Positions 26,501 through 35,054 of a stretch of DNA of 64,000 nt are shown here, piece after piece (position 1 is the first letter of the stretch; each line of letters starts with the position of its first letter). Source of the DNA: Lonicera japonica (Eukaryota; Streptophyta; Magnoliopsida; Dipsacales; Caprifoliaceae); contig CM038470.1 of NCBI GenBank assembly GCA_021464415.1, positions 33,536,099-33,600,098 on the forward strand. Reading direction: 5' to 3'. The notes below the pieces were generated by a model. The model was given only the letters and a program-made list of their open reading frames with translations, had not been told where the DNA came from and did not search any database. Made by a program: the position numbers and the translations under genes.

Positions 26501-27823
26501 TTAAGTTTTAAAAACCCTATTCACCCCCCCCCCCTCTAGGGTATTTTCCGACCTACACAAATAACTCATTGTGTCACCCAACATCCTTAAAACAAACTAA
26601 CGAGTGCATGAAGAAAATGCATATCAAATTAAAGGACAATCAACAAATTCGAGATTCAGACATAAGAAAAAAGAAAAAGTAGTTAATGAACCTCAAAAAA
26701 TGGACACTTTTTTTAGCTAAGATCCATTGCATATTCCCGAACAATTACACACCCTGCGAGAGTCCTACTCTCTTTATCAGGCCATCTCAAATTAAGAATC
26801 ACATTTCTAAAATTAGGCAATAAACTCATGCACCAAAACTAACATTCTATTACAATGGCAACAATGAAGCTGGTGTCAAGATTTCCCTCCCTTTGGATGA
26901 ACAACAATGATGAAAGTTCATAATGTTTCTTCCTATGTTTAACTTTAAACTATGAATCTTAATTTGAACCGGGGGGAGTATTTTTTAGAACTACATTTTT
27001 CACAGACAAATGTATATATTTATTTACAAAATATTGCCATTTCAAACATGATGTCAACTTTCCTTCAATTTAAAACTTAATCTCCACAATTCTTCTAGTC
27101 CAAGCTAAGTGAATTCCTAAATCAAATTACATACGATCAAACTAAATTTTGAATCTGAGGTATAAGCAACAGAATCAATATACATGTAACAAAAATGCAA
27201 AAATAGACTCAAAACAATAAAATGAGAGTTAATTAACAACAAATTGAGAAAAAAAAATCCTCAAATTTAGAACTTAATCCCCAAAATTCTTCCAGTTAAA
27301 GTAACTACAAAGAATCAAATCACATACACTCCAAAGGTGTAAGTAAAGAGAATCAAAAATATATGGAACAAAATTGCAAAAATCAACTCAAACAGTAAAA
27401 TGAGACTTAACTAACAACAATTGAGACAAATCCTTCAATTTAGAAACCAAAATTCTTCCAATTGAAGTGAATTCCTAAATCAAACTACATCGAATCGAAC
27501 TAAAATTTGGATTCAAGGTGCAAGCAACACAGAATAAAAAATACATGTAACGGAAATGCAAATGTCAACTCAAACAGTAGAATGAGAACTAATTAACAAC
27601 AAATTGGGAAAAATTATTTACATACATACATCTACATATATATAGAGAGAGAGAGACCTGAATTAGGTGGTAAGAGGCGCCAACTGGAGGTAGTTTGAGG
27701 AGAGTAAATAGCAGAGAAAACATAGAACGAAGAGAAGATGATTCCTATTATCACAGTAGCGTAGATCGTCAAAAATAGTGGCTTGGAATTAGCAAACTCT
27801 TTAAATGGATTGTTCCAAGCCAT
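11579..27823 (-). CDS. XEG113: Arabinosyltransferase XEG113-like, GT77 family (complete, 13 exons)
   Basis: Golgi type II membrane glycosyltransferase that adds arabinose to hydroxyproline-linked arabinosides of extensins (known for the family). Exons on the - strand: 27823-27658, 24515-24228, 23764-23559, 21678-21573, 20231-19975, 19160-19025, 17820-17726, 17588-17535, 16216-16103, 14793-14695, 14363-14244, 12584-12498, 11746-11579. They total 1896 nt, 631 residues plus TAA, close to the Arabidopsis protein. Residues 15-36 form a membrane anchor. The nucleotide-sugar DxD motif is CDTDMVW (about 212-218). Later blocks include AYNIGIFHWR, SIFCSGHTYFVQ, RRLREGMV-like basic residues and the C-terminal PPQTPEDDHPPW. 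N-x-S/T sites lie at about 65, 433 and 529. The ATG at 27823 is preferred; the frame stays open 61 codons further upstream, but that would displace the anchor. All introns are GT-AG except the last (GC-AG). Introns are swollen by transposons. Confidence 0.95.
12195..12300 (+). mobile_element. tRNA-derived SINE fragment (XEG113 last intron)
   Basis: A-box-like tagctcaagtggc and B-box-like gggttcaattcct are about 40 bp apart, as in tRNA-derived SINEs. No poly(A) tail or duplication was resolved. It does not fold as a complete tRNA. Confidence 0.5.
12618..12850. repeat. Tandem duplication of about 122 bp in XEG113 intron 11
   Basis: The motif atatgggtgttta...attaatatcc..tcattag recurs at 12619 and 12741 with matching flanks (gatttcaatcac, aaattg.a.ggctta). 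The copies have diverged substantially. Confidence 0.5.
13456..14035. mobile_element. Foldback MITE, family F copy 1, interrupted by a TRIM
   Basis: It carries the family F blocks (see the copy at 23827-24166): tatgtgaaattagag, cataatcatgagactttgc, ttgagaatcccctgcatgca, gtctaatttcacattaagaa. The terminal block resumes after the TRIM as accggggcaaagtcaaaagg. Outer ends are degraded, so limits are approximate. Confidence 0.7.
13731..14011 (-). mobile_element. TRIM retrotransposon (281 bp) with AAGAA target duplication
   Basis: Read on the - strand: a 5' LTR (14011-13941, 71 bp) starting tgttgaagagc, then a primer-binding site tggtatcagagc (13940-13929) complementary to the initiator-Met tRNA 3' end. 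A short interior follows, then a polypurine tract gtgagggggag (about 13809-13799) and a 3' LTR (13798-13731, 68 bp) ending ggttcctaaca. A perfect 5-bp duplication AAGAA (13726-13730 and 14012-14016) flanks it. It has no coding capacity and must have been mobilised in trans. It sits inside a foldback MITE in the XEG113 intron between exons 11 and 12. Confidence 0.9.
14452..14681. mobile_element. Foldback MITE, family F copy 2
   Basis: Ends gggcttttttgacttc and gaaaaaagccc, flanked by a nearly perfect 9-bp duplication TTTAGAGAT (14443-14451) / TTTAGAGAG (14682-14690). It occupies most of the 331-bp XEG113 intron between exons 10 and 11 and stops 13 nt short of exon 10's donor site. Confidence 0.75.
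15678..15905. mobile_element. Foldback MITE, family F copy 3
   Basis: Start gggcttttttgactctgccc and end ataaaaatgccc. It is flanked by a degenerate 9-bp duplication, taataacta (15669-15677) against cagtaacta (15906-15914), matching at 7 of 9. It lies in the XEG113 intron between exons 9 and 10. Confidence 0.7.
16720..16925 (-). mobile_element. tRNA-derived SINE, - strand
   Basis: On the - strand an A-box-like tagcatggtggtaagc is followed about 45 nt later by the B-box gggttcgaaccc, then an A-rich stretch and a unique 3' part. This is the standard SINE head. It lies in an XEG113 intron and does not form a functional tRNA. Confidence 0.6.
18083..18800. repeat. 361-bp tandem duplication with poly-C tracts in an XEG113 intron
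   Basis: Copy 1 (18083-18443) and copy 2 (18444 to about 18800) are nearly identical, sharing for example atagaggctct and gacaacaccactgaagatgg. Each contains a run of 17-20 C's (about 18191-18209 and 18550-18566). Both lie between exon 6 and exon 7 of XEG113. Confidence 0.85.
19330..19372. repeat. ATACAT microsatellite
   Basis: Repeated tacata units in the XEG113 intron between exons 5 and 6. Confidence 0.6.
19410..19890. mobile_element. hAT-like MITE of the 'gggatggcaa' type
   Basis: The stretch is rich in acccgaaccc / gggcgggcc motifs. It contains ccaaatgggatggcaacgg on the left, and tttgccatcccta on the right is its inverted match; this is a common plant non-autonomous element. An outer inverted pair, ggttccccatgaggtgggg (about 19418) against ccgcctcattaggagcgggg (about 19850), suggests a second enclosing unit. 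Exact ends are uncertain. Confidence 0.45.
20302..20515 (-). mobile_element. Possible short solo LTR / LTR fragment
   Basis: On the - strand it starts tgttggaaatcatcattt and ends taattaatca, with a promoter-like AT-rich middle, as in short Copia LTRs. No matching target duplication was found, so this is tentative. Confidence 0.3.
21095..21372. mobile_element. MITE with cacttgtttggat ends
   Basis: Left cacttgtttggatatagt; the reverse complement of the right end is cactacatttggataaacaa. The interior is rich in ggaaagg/cctttcc motifs facing each other. It lies in the XEG113 intron between exons 4 and 5. No duplication resolved. Confidence 0.45.
22428..22488. repeat. Near-perfect hairpin, arms of about 24 bp
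   Basis: The left arm begins attcatacccatttttaata and the right arm is its reverse complement with one extra G, around a loop of about 12 nt. It lies in the intron between XEG113 exons 3 and 4. Possibly a minimal foldback element. Confidence 0.6.
22994..23227. mobile_element. MITE with gggccagtttgttcag ends
   Basis: Left gggccagtttgttcaggt; the reverse complement of the right end is ggggccgttttgttcagttg. The inverted ends are also supported by ttttacctagttaaa / ggtaaaactt. About 234 bp, in XEG113 intron 3, directly beside foldback family F copy 4. Confidence 0.55.
23239..23524. mobile_element. Foldback MITE, family F copy 4
   Basis: Shares the family blocks gacttacccccaac, ctgcatgcaagggaatctca, gattatgaaaacagggggta and ctagtttcacatta. 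Flanked by caaagacaa (23230-23238) and aaaaaacaa (23525-23533), a degenerate 9-bp duplication matching at 7 of 9. In XEG113 intron 3. Confidence 0.7.
23827..24166. mobile_element. Foldback MITE, family F copy 5, perfect 9-bp duplication
   Basis: Flanked by TAAATGCTT on both sides (23818-23826 and 24167-24175). Inner halves are inverted copies: tttgactttgccccctg ... aatcattagactttgtcccc on the left, and ggggcaaagtct ... gattatgaaaacaggg ... gtcagaaaaagccc on the right. The 9-bp duplication and long inverted ends point to Mutator-type mobilisation. It makes up 340 of the 463 bp of XEG113 intron 2, and contains a poly-A run at about 24017-24039. Confidence 0.85.
25177..26557 (+). mobile_element. 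Solo LTR (1381 bp), Copia-like, in XEG113 intron 1
   Basis: Starts tgttgacc and ends cctaca (TG...CA), with a perfect 5-bp target duplication CAAAT at 25172-25176 and 26558-26562. The tail, with tattcacccccc and ctctagggtattttccgacc, is the usual end of plant Copia LTRs. No internal domain is present, so this is a product of LTR-LTR recombination. The strand is taken from the LTR tail. It accounts for nearly half of the 3142-bp intron. Confidence 0.88.
27062..27612. repeat. Three degenerate tandem copies of a unit of about 180 bp
   Basis: Units begin near 27062, 27259 and 27432 with cct(t)caattta.aac. Each contains aaattcttc.agt, aatcaaa.tacat and acaaaa/ggaaatgcaaa, and ends ttaacaaca(a)attgag. 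They lie in XEG113 intron 1, ending about 45 bp from the exon 1 donor. Confidence 0.65.
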
Positions 27824-28820
27824 CTGAAAAACTCCGCGTTTTTCAAAAAAATTCAAATTCTCAAGATCCTCATTATGAAAATTTGTGGTTCTTGAAGGGA
27901 AAAAGGAAAACCCTAGAAGAAACTCTGATTTGGGCGAATTGATTGTGAATGTATTGCGGAAACTGGGTAAGTAGTAGTAGCAGCCATCATCGACAGCAAA
28001 AGTCAACTGAAGATTGATGAATGTGTATCAGGACTGAATCTGTCAACGTAAATTTTTTATTTGTTTTAAACAACTGGGCACTAATTGATCGAAAGGTGCA
28101 ATTCAGAAAGTTAAATACATAAATTACATAAATGGCACTTCAATTATTGGATCAATTTAACTTTGTCCCCTCGACTAAAACAAATTCCATTTAACCCCTC
28201 AAACTGTTTATAAAGTCTCACTTTAACCCTTCCATTCATTTAATACCCACATATTAATATTATATTGTATTTCATTTACTATATACATGTGATTTTAGTA
28301 AAAGAAAATTTAATTAATTAATACCATATAGAAAATTCATTAGATTAACTGCGTGTAAGGGCTCATAAAGTTGAGTCCTTCGGTGATCATTAATATACTA
28401 CGTATAAATGCCCATTATCAACTTTGTATAAGGTTGAACCTTATTTGATCAGATAGTTTTGTGAAATTAGCACGTTACTTGTATATGAGTATAAGTTGTA
28501 TAATGGAAATACTTTTAAGTATTTCCAATATTTTGTATTCTTGATCTTTAATATATCTTCAAGGATGGACTCTGATTGGGTGAATTAATTGTATATGTAT
28601 GTACTTATATGAGGAAGATGAAATGAAATGTAATGTAATGTAAGGGAGTGGTAGTTTTAAATGAGTTGAAGAACATGGGTAAGTACTAAGCAGTAGTAGC
28701 CACCATCGTTAGCCAAAGTCAACTGAAAAACGATGAATGTCTCTAAGGATTGAATCTGTCAACATAAATTAATTGTTTTAAATCACACTAGACATGAAAT
28801 TTGATCGATTTACTTCGGTA
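27824..28820 (-). promoter_or_regulatory. XEG113 leader/promoter region with partial duplication
   Basis: Directly upstream of the XEG113 ATG. The block 27918-28078 (shared pieces include ctctgatt.ggg.gaatt, gggtaagta, agtagcc.ccatc, aaagtcaactga, atctgtcaac.taaatt) recurs in diverged form at 28567-28790. A further piece, caact.ggcac.aatt (28072), recurs near 29048. No TATA box can be assigned with confidence. Confidence 0.5.
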
Positions 28821-29356
28821 AGTGACTTATACCATAATTAAAATTATAATGCTCGATATTTTTGGTTTTTGGTATTTTGGTTATTAGTTTTTGAAAATAC
28901 GAAATCAAAACCAAACTAGATGATTCAGAAATTTTGATTTTTTTAGTATTATTTAGAATATCTTTGATATTTGAACTATTTTATTTTTTTATATATACGT
29001 AATTTTATTTCTAACAGTTTTTTCGGAATTACTTTTAATTGTTAAACAACTAGGCACCAATTAATAAAAAGGGACAACTCTAAAGGTGAGTTAGTAACAT
29101 TTTTTATTCTCGAAGTATGTTGCTAGTCTTACTTTTGTCTCCAATATTTAGATTTGGGCACATTAAACCCCAAAGTTTGAAAATGGTTCCAATATGGTCC
29201 AATTGTTCGACTTTTCTGGTGAGATTTTGTATCGCAATTTCAAATTTTGTGATTGCCAAATTTAAAAAAGTGTTGAACTACAAAGTTATAACTCTCGAAA
29301 TTATTCTTGCAATGGGCTCAAGAAACTCATGATTCGGAGTTTGAAGGAAAAGGTTA
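28821..29356. other. AT-rich upstream DNA without recognised features
   Basis: No gene. It includes the third diverged piece of the duplicated leader at about 29048-29087. Confidence 0.4.
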
Positions 29357-29747
29357 GGGCAGTGTTATTTACGTCTTCCATATTTGTCAGAAGCACTCCT
29401 TGTCAATAACACTCTTAAGGTAAATTTATTATCACTACCCATAAGACTTACTTGATGAGAAGCAAGTGCAGTCAGATACACCCGGCTCACTTGGAGAGAG
29501 TTTATTAGTAAGAACTTGCGCAATGAAGTAATAGAGTATTTTTCAAATAAGGTCCACCTAATAAGAGGTGAATGCACTCACATAAACTTGACTCAAATGG
29601 GGAGAGTGCGTTGCTAAGCACTCACTTAACATTAGGCAATGGAGGGAGGTGTTTGTGACAAATAAGGGTAGTATTAAAATGTGTTTTTAGTTAAATTCTT
29701 CAAGGAAGTGTTTGTAACACATTTGAGGAGTGTAAATAATACCGCCC
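29357..29747. mobile_element. 391-bp MITE with gggcrgt ends
   Basis: Inverted ends: left gggcagtgttatttacgtct and, as reverse complement of the right, gggcggtattatttacactc, extending over about 45 bp (cactccttg / cacttccttg). Flanks aaaaggtta (29348-29356) and aaaagtta (29748-29755) look like a target duplication with one base lost. Downstream, 29748-30382 is AT-rich with no gene seen. Confidence 0.65.
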
Positions 29748-30414
29748 AAAAGTTATGGTTTAAAAACTATCTGAGTCAGTTTAGCTATCTTGTCTCACAA
29801 ATTAACAAAGTTAAATATTGTAATCCATTCTCTCTCTAAACTTATTTTCTCTATATAACTTACATGGAGATCGTTTTACACAATTTTTCTAATGTAAATT
29901 TAATGAGTGTCAAAAGTAGTTACGGCCTAATTCTTCTTTTAGGTTTTTTTAAAAAAATATAAATGATCTTTTACAAACTTCAATATTTTTTCTTAAAACA
30001 CATTACTTTTATAAACCAATAGTACTACATGTTCACAATTAAAATTTAAAAAAATTATATAATTGAGAGAGGTTAAAATTAAAAGAGATGATCAAATGTA
30101 CTAATTAAAGACGATCTCTATAAAGAATGGATATCATGCCGAGCAAATGCAGTGCTCGAGATCGGCCGGATTTCCAGAATTGGTTTATCAGATAAGAAAC
30201 ACTTTTGAATCCTTTTCTTGTGCATGTAATTGTTTCGCTCTTATTCCCTTTTCATTGATCAACTGTGTTTAGCCATTTCAATTAAAATTGTGAGCAACTT
30301 GTCCAAGGATCGATTGATCTTACATTAATATTGTTATAATAATAATAGGGTAAATCAAAAAATTTAAATATTTATTTTTATATGTACCTGTGAATGAATA
30401 ACTCCGCCAGTGTT

Positions 30415-31079
30415 CAATGTTCTAAAAATCGCGAATCGGAAATCGATCGGCAAGGTGGGGAGCGGGGATTTTTCATTTTATCGGGGATTTATCGGGGATA
30501 AATCGGAAAAAATCGGATATGCACTGTTCACCATATAAATAGTATTTTAAATAATATATTATGTAACAATATGATAAATAAAACATAATAGTAGTAAAAT
30601 GGACATTAATATATTAATAAAAGGTTAAAAACAAAGATGAACGGCGAGGTAGAGAGCAGCGGAGAGAAACAGAGCAGTCGACTGTGAAAGAGGAACGGCG
30701 AGGTCGAGGTCGAGTGAGAGAGAGAGAGACGAACGGCGAGGTAGAGAGAGACGAACGGCGAACGGCGAGGTAGAGTGAGACTGTGAGATTGAGAGATAGA
30801 GAGAGAGGAACGGCGAGTTCTATTGGTGTGGGAGTTGTCGAGTGAGGATAGAAAACGAATAGGGTTTGGGGGCGTAAACGATGTCATTTAATTTGGAAAC
30901 GTTAAAAAAAAAAAATCAATTTATCGCCGATCACGAGTTATCGTGATAAATCGGCGATAAATTGCCGATTTCTCCGCTGCCGATATTTTGAGCCGATTAT
31001 GGATAATCCGATCGGCAACTCGCCGATTTCCGATAAATCGCCGATTTATCCCCGATTTAATCCGATTTTTAGAACACTG
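30415..31079. mobile_element. hAT-type MITE (665 bp) nested in the LINE
   Basis: 17-bp terminal inverted repeats with one mismatch (caatgttctaaaaatcg / cgatttttagaacactg), flanked by a perfect 8-bp duplication CCAGTGTT (30407-30414 and 31080-31087). Subterminal regions are full of gataaatcgg / ccgatttatc repeats. The middle (30636-30830) holds about six copies of aacggcgag(gt) in GA-rich sequence. No transposase is encoded. Confidence 0.88.
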
Positions 31080-31180
31080 CCAGTGTTACTTCAATGCTGC
31101 CGGTCCCAAGCCCGGAAAAAGGAGGAGGGTTGTGTTAGGCAGTCGACAGCGAACGTCAAACTAAGTCGAATCTTTATGAC

Positions 31181-34100
31181 ATGGACAAACGATATAATAC
31201 TGTTAATGCTAAGTCGTTGCCCAGAAGCAACGCGCTATATCGCTCGAGTGCAGTGACAAATGAGCAAGGGCCGTTGCATCGCCGCCTGGATGCAGTGAAA
31301 AATAAGCAAGGGTTCCCGCATCTCTGTGAACGGGTGCGGGTAAAGAAGCTAGTTCATGAGAGGAGGATTCGTTTTGGGACTTGGAATATAGGCACACTTA
31401 CAGGAAAATCTATGGAAATAGTTGACACAATGATCAGGAGGAGGATCAATTTCATGTGCCTTCAAGAAAATAAGTGGGTTGGAGCTAAGGCAAAGGAATT
31501 AGACACTTCGGGTTTTAAGCTCTGGTACACTGGCAAGGTTAAATCGAGAAATGGAATGGGTATAATTGTCAACAAATGGTGGAAGAAGGACATTGTAGAT
31601 GTAAAGAGGGTAGGAGATAGGATCCTAGCCCTAAAATTTGTAGTGGAGCAAGACACTTTTAATGTGATCAGTGCTTATGCACCTCAGGTCGGGTGTGAAG
31701 AACACCTCAAGATAAAATTTTGGGAGGACTTGGAAGGCTTGATCCAGGATATACCACTTAGAGAAAAGATTTTCCTAGGAGGGGATCTGAATGGGCACGT
31801 AAGGAGTTCTTCTGAAAACTATAGGGGGGTGCATGGAGGTTATGGCATTGGGGTGGTAAATACAGAGGGAAAATCTATCCTTGATTTCTCGTCTGCTCAT
31901 GATCTTACGGTTGCCAATACATGTTTTAAGAAGCGGGAAGGGCATCTCATCACATATAAGAGTGGGGCAACATGCTCTCAGATAGATTTCTTCCTCTTTA
32001 GGAAAGGAGATAAAAAGAGTTGTTTGGATTGTAAAGTCATACCTGGAGAGAGCTTGACTACCCAACATAGAGTCCTTGTGATGGATATACGAATTAAGGG
32101 GAAAGGAAAGAGAAAGGGCCAAGGTAAGGTTTCAAGGATTAGATGGTGGCATTTGAAGGGTGAAAAACAAAGGATCTTTCAACACAAGGTGCTGGAGGGA
32201 GGGTTTTGGGAGGCACACGGAAGCGCAAATGATATGTGGGACAAGGCGGCCGAGGGGATCAGGAAAATAGCTAAAGAGACGCTCGGTGAATCAAGAGGAT
32301 GTGGACCTAGGGATAAAGAATCTTGGTGGTGGGATAATAGTGTACAAGATAAAGTTAAGGTAAAAAGGAAATGCTTTAAAGCTTGGTCTTTATGTAAGAA
32401 TGCGGAAAATTGGGAATCTTACAAAGAAGCAAAGAAAGAGACCAAGAAGGCGGTGAGTGAGTCGAGGACTAAAGCTTTTGAAGGATTATACCAATCTTTA
32501 GGCACCAAAGATGGGGAAAAAGCTATTTACCGACTAGCTAAGGGTCGTGAGAGGAAGACAAAAGACTTGGATCAAGTGGGATGCATTAAGGACGAAGAAG
32601 GTAAAGTTTTAGTTAAGGAACAAGACATACAAGAGAGATGGAAGAATTATTTTCACAAATTATTTAATGAAGGTTATGAGATTCTAGCATGTGGAGATGA
32701 GCTGGACATGCGAGAGGGTGACCAAAATTTCACCTTTTATCGCAGAATTCAAGAAAAGGAAGTGAAAGAAACATTGAAACGAATGGATAGTGGTAGAGCA
32801 GTTGGGCCAGATAGTATACCTATTGAGGCTTGGAAGGGTCTAGGTGATAAAGGCATTGGTTGGCTCACAAGGTTTTTCAACGAGATATTGAGATCAAAGA
32901 AGATGCCGGAAGATTGGAGGAGAAGCACCCTAATCCCGATTTATAAGAATAAGGGGGATATACAAAATTACGCCAATTACAGGGGGATTAAACACACGAG
33001 TCATACTATGAAGTTATGGGAAAGGGTGATTGAGCGGAGACTAAGAAAGGAAACCAGCATTTTAGATAATCAATTTGGTTTTATGCCCGGAAGGTCGACC
33101 ATGGAAGCAATTTACTTGTTGCGGCGTTTGATGGAGCATTATTGGAGGGATCAAAAGGACCTACACATGGTTTTCATTGACTTGGAGAAGGCATACGATA
33201 GGGTACCAATAGAGATTTTATGGAAAGCCCTAGAGAAGAAAGGGGTTAGAATTGCCTATATTCATGTTATCAAGGACATGTATGAGGGAGCTAAGACTAC
33301 TGTGAGAACACATAGTGGGTCCACTAAAGATTTTCCTATAACTATAGGACTACACCAAGGGTCAGCTTTGAGCCCTTATCTGTTTACCTTGGTCTTAGAT
33401 GTACTCACGGAACACATTCAAGAGCCAGCACCGCGATGTATGCTATTTGCAGATGATATTGTCCTAGTGGGTGAGTCCAGAGAAGAGCTAAATGGGAAGG
33501 TGGAAACTTGGAGACAAACTTTAGAAGCGCATGGCTTTCGTTTAAGCAGAAGTAAGACATAATATATAGAATGCAAGTTCAGTAAAAGGCGGAGCACTCC
33601 TAACTTAGAGGTAAAAGTTGGGGACAATGTCATACCACAAGTCACTCGGTTTAAGTATCTTGGATCCATTATACAAGAAGATGGGGAGATAGAGGGAGAT
33701 GTAAACCACCGGATTCAAGCAGGGTGGTTGAAATGGAGGAAAGCTTCGGGTGTGTTATGTGATAAAAAAGTACCACTCAAGTTAAAAGAAAAATTCTATC
33801 GTACTGCGGTTAGACCAGCGATGTTGTATGGGACTGAGTGTTGGGCGGTCAAAAGCCAATACGAGAATAAACTTAATGTAGCTGAGATGAGAATGTTGAG
33901 ATGGATGAGTGGCAAAAATAGGAGAGATAGGATCAGGAATGATACCATCAGAGAGGGAGTTGGGGTGGCACCTATTACAGAAAAGATGGTTGAATCTCGA
34001 CTTAGATGGTTTGGGCATGTAGGGAGGAGACCAGTAGATGCCGTGGTAAGGAGAGTTGATCATATGGAGGGAAGCCTAATTGTTAGAGGCAGAAGAAGAC

Positions 34101-34219
34101 CGAGAAAAACTATAGGTGAAACTATTAAGAAATATTTAGAGGCAAATGGTTTCACTATAGATATGATTCACAACAGGCCACTATGGCGTCGTTTGATCCA
34201 TGTAGCCGACCCCACTTAG
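31181..34219 (+). pseudogene. LINE polyprotein (AP endonuclease + reverse transcriptase) with one stop codon
   Basis: Open from 31181 to a TAA at 33560-33562, then the same frame continues to TAG at 34217-34219, so one nonsense codon separates 793 residues from 218 more. The endonuclease has TWNIG, the acidic LQEN motif, [13 protein letters not shown] and TTQHR. The reverse transcriptase has [32 protein letters not shown] and the catalytic FADD (about 756-759). The C-terminal part after the stop holds FKYLGS, RPAMLYGTE and LRWFGHV. The product would copy its RNA into DNA at a nicked target. The stop falls after the palm active site, in the thumb-like part. Whether the first 31181 ATG is the true start is unclear. 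Confidence 0.92.
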
Positions 34220-34269
34220 TGGGATAAAGGCTTTGTTGTTGTTGTTGTTGTTGTACCTGTGAATGAATA

Positions 34270-35045
34270 GTGATAGCAAAATGGCCCATCTTAACAGCTC
34301 TCATCTCTATCTATGCTAATTTATTTAATTTATTAGGGTTCAGTAAAGTCTGGCCTATTGCCATCCCTAAGATAAAAAATATTTAATTTGGGACTTTAAT
34401 ATTTTTTTTGTATGATATTAGTGAACATATATACAATTTTCTTAATGTCTAACTTTGAAGTTAAACACTTTTCCAAATTTAGCAACAGCCACATTGAGGT
34501 TAAAAAAAATGCAGAAAATAAATTTATACGGCCACACATGTTAATTATGTAACCAATTTAATGGCTTTTATTAATTTGACTACATTGGAACAATTTCCAA
34601 ATTTTGAGGTTTTAAAAAAAAAGATTGGTTTTTTTTTTAAATAAAAGAAAGAAAGATATAAAACGTCTAAGTCAAAAACTTTTGAGTTTAATGCGCTCAA
34701 ATTTAAATATTAGAATAAAATTGAGACTACAGGCATATTTCGAAAGTCAAAAGTACTCTATACAAAGTAGAATTGGTTAGGGATTCTTCATTGAACAAAG
34801 TCAACTTAAATACATATGGTATACTGGAGTGATTCTGTGAAATTAAAAAGTGAATCTTTTTTACACATTGGAAAAAATAAGTATTATTTGCCTTTTCAAA
34901 TTGATAAATCCTTCTTCTTCTTCTTCTTCTTCTTCTTCTCTCTCTCTCTCCCTCTCTCTCTCTCTAAGGAGCACCCTTAACCTAAATTTTGTCTCAAGTC
35001 TATTTGTATATTCATCATCATCATCATCATCATCATCACACACAT
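34270..35045. other. AT-rich gap with TTC/CT and TCA microsatellites
   Basis: No gene. (TTC)n then (TC)n at about 34911-34966 and (ATC)n at about 35013-35038. Short serine-rich frames across these are microsatellite translations. Confidence 0.55.
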
Positions 35046-35054
35046 AAGTACACA

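Larger units (their letters stand above)
30401..34252 (+). mobile_element. RTE-clade LINE, nearly complete, with a nested hAT MITE
   Basis: Flanked by a 17-18 bp target duplication, tgtacctgtgaatgaata, at 30383-30400 and 34252-34269. The 3' end is cttagtgggataaaggc followed by a (TTG)n tail (34233-34253), typical of plant RTE LINEs. Removing the nested element (30415-31079) and its extra 8-bp duplication leaves about 3.18 kb, near full length for the clade. It has a single reading frame with endonuclease and reverse transcriptase and no RNase H. It lies in the divergent gap between XEG113 and the kinase. Confidence 0.92.

Noticed and set aside
27824..28006. Upstream in-frame ATG as the XEG113 start, adding 61 residues
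   Set aside because: It would place a long extension ahead of the membrane anchor; the family starts directly before the anchor, as the ATG at 27823 does.
30606..30887. Ser/Leu-rich 93-residue frame
   Set aside because: Translation of the GA-rich minisatellite inside the hAT MITE.
33560..33562. Programmed stop-codon readthrough in the LINE
   Set aside because: No readthrough context recognised. A simple nonsense mutation is the plainer explanation, since plant RTE LINEs normally have an uninterrupted frame.
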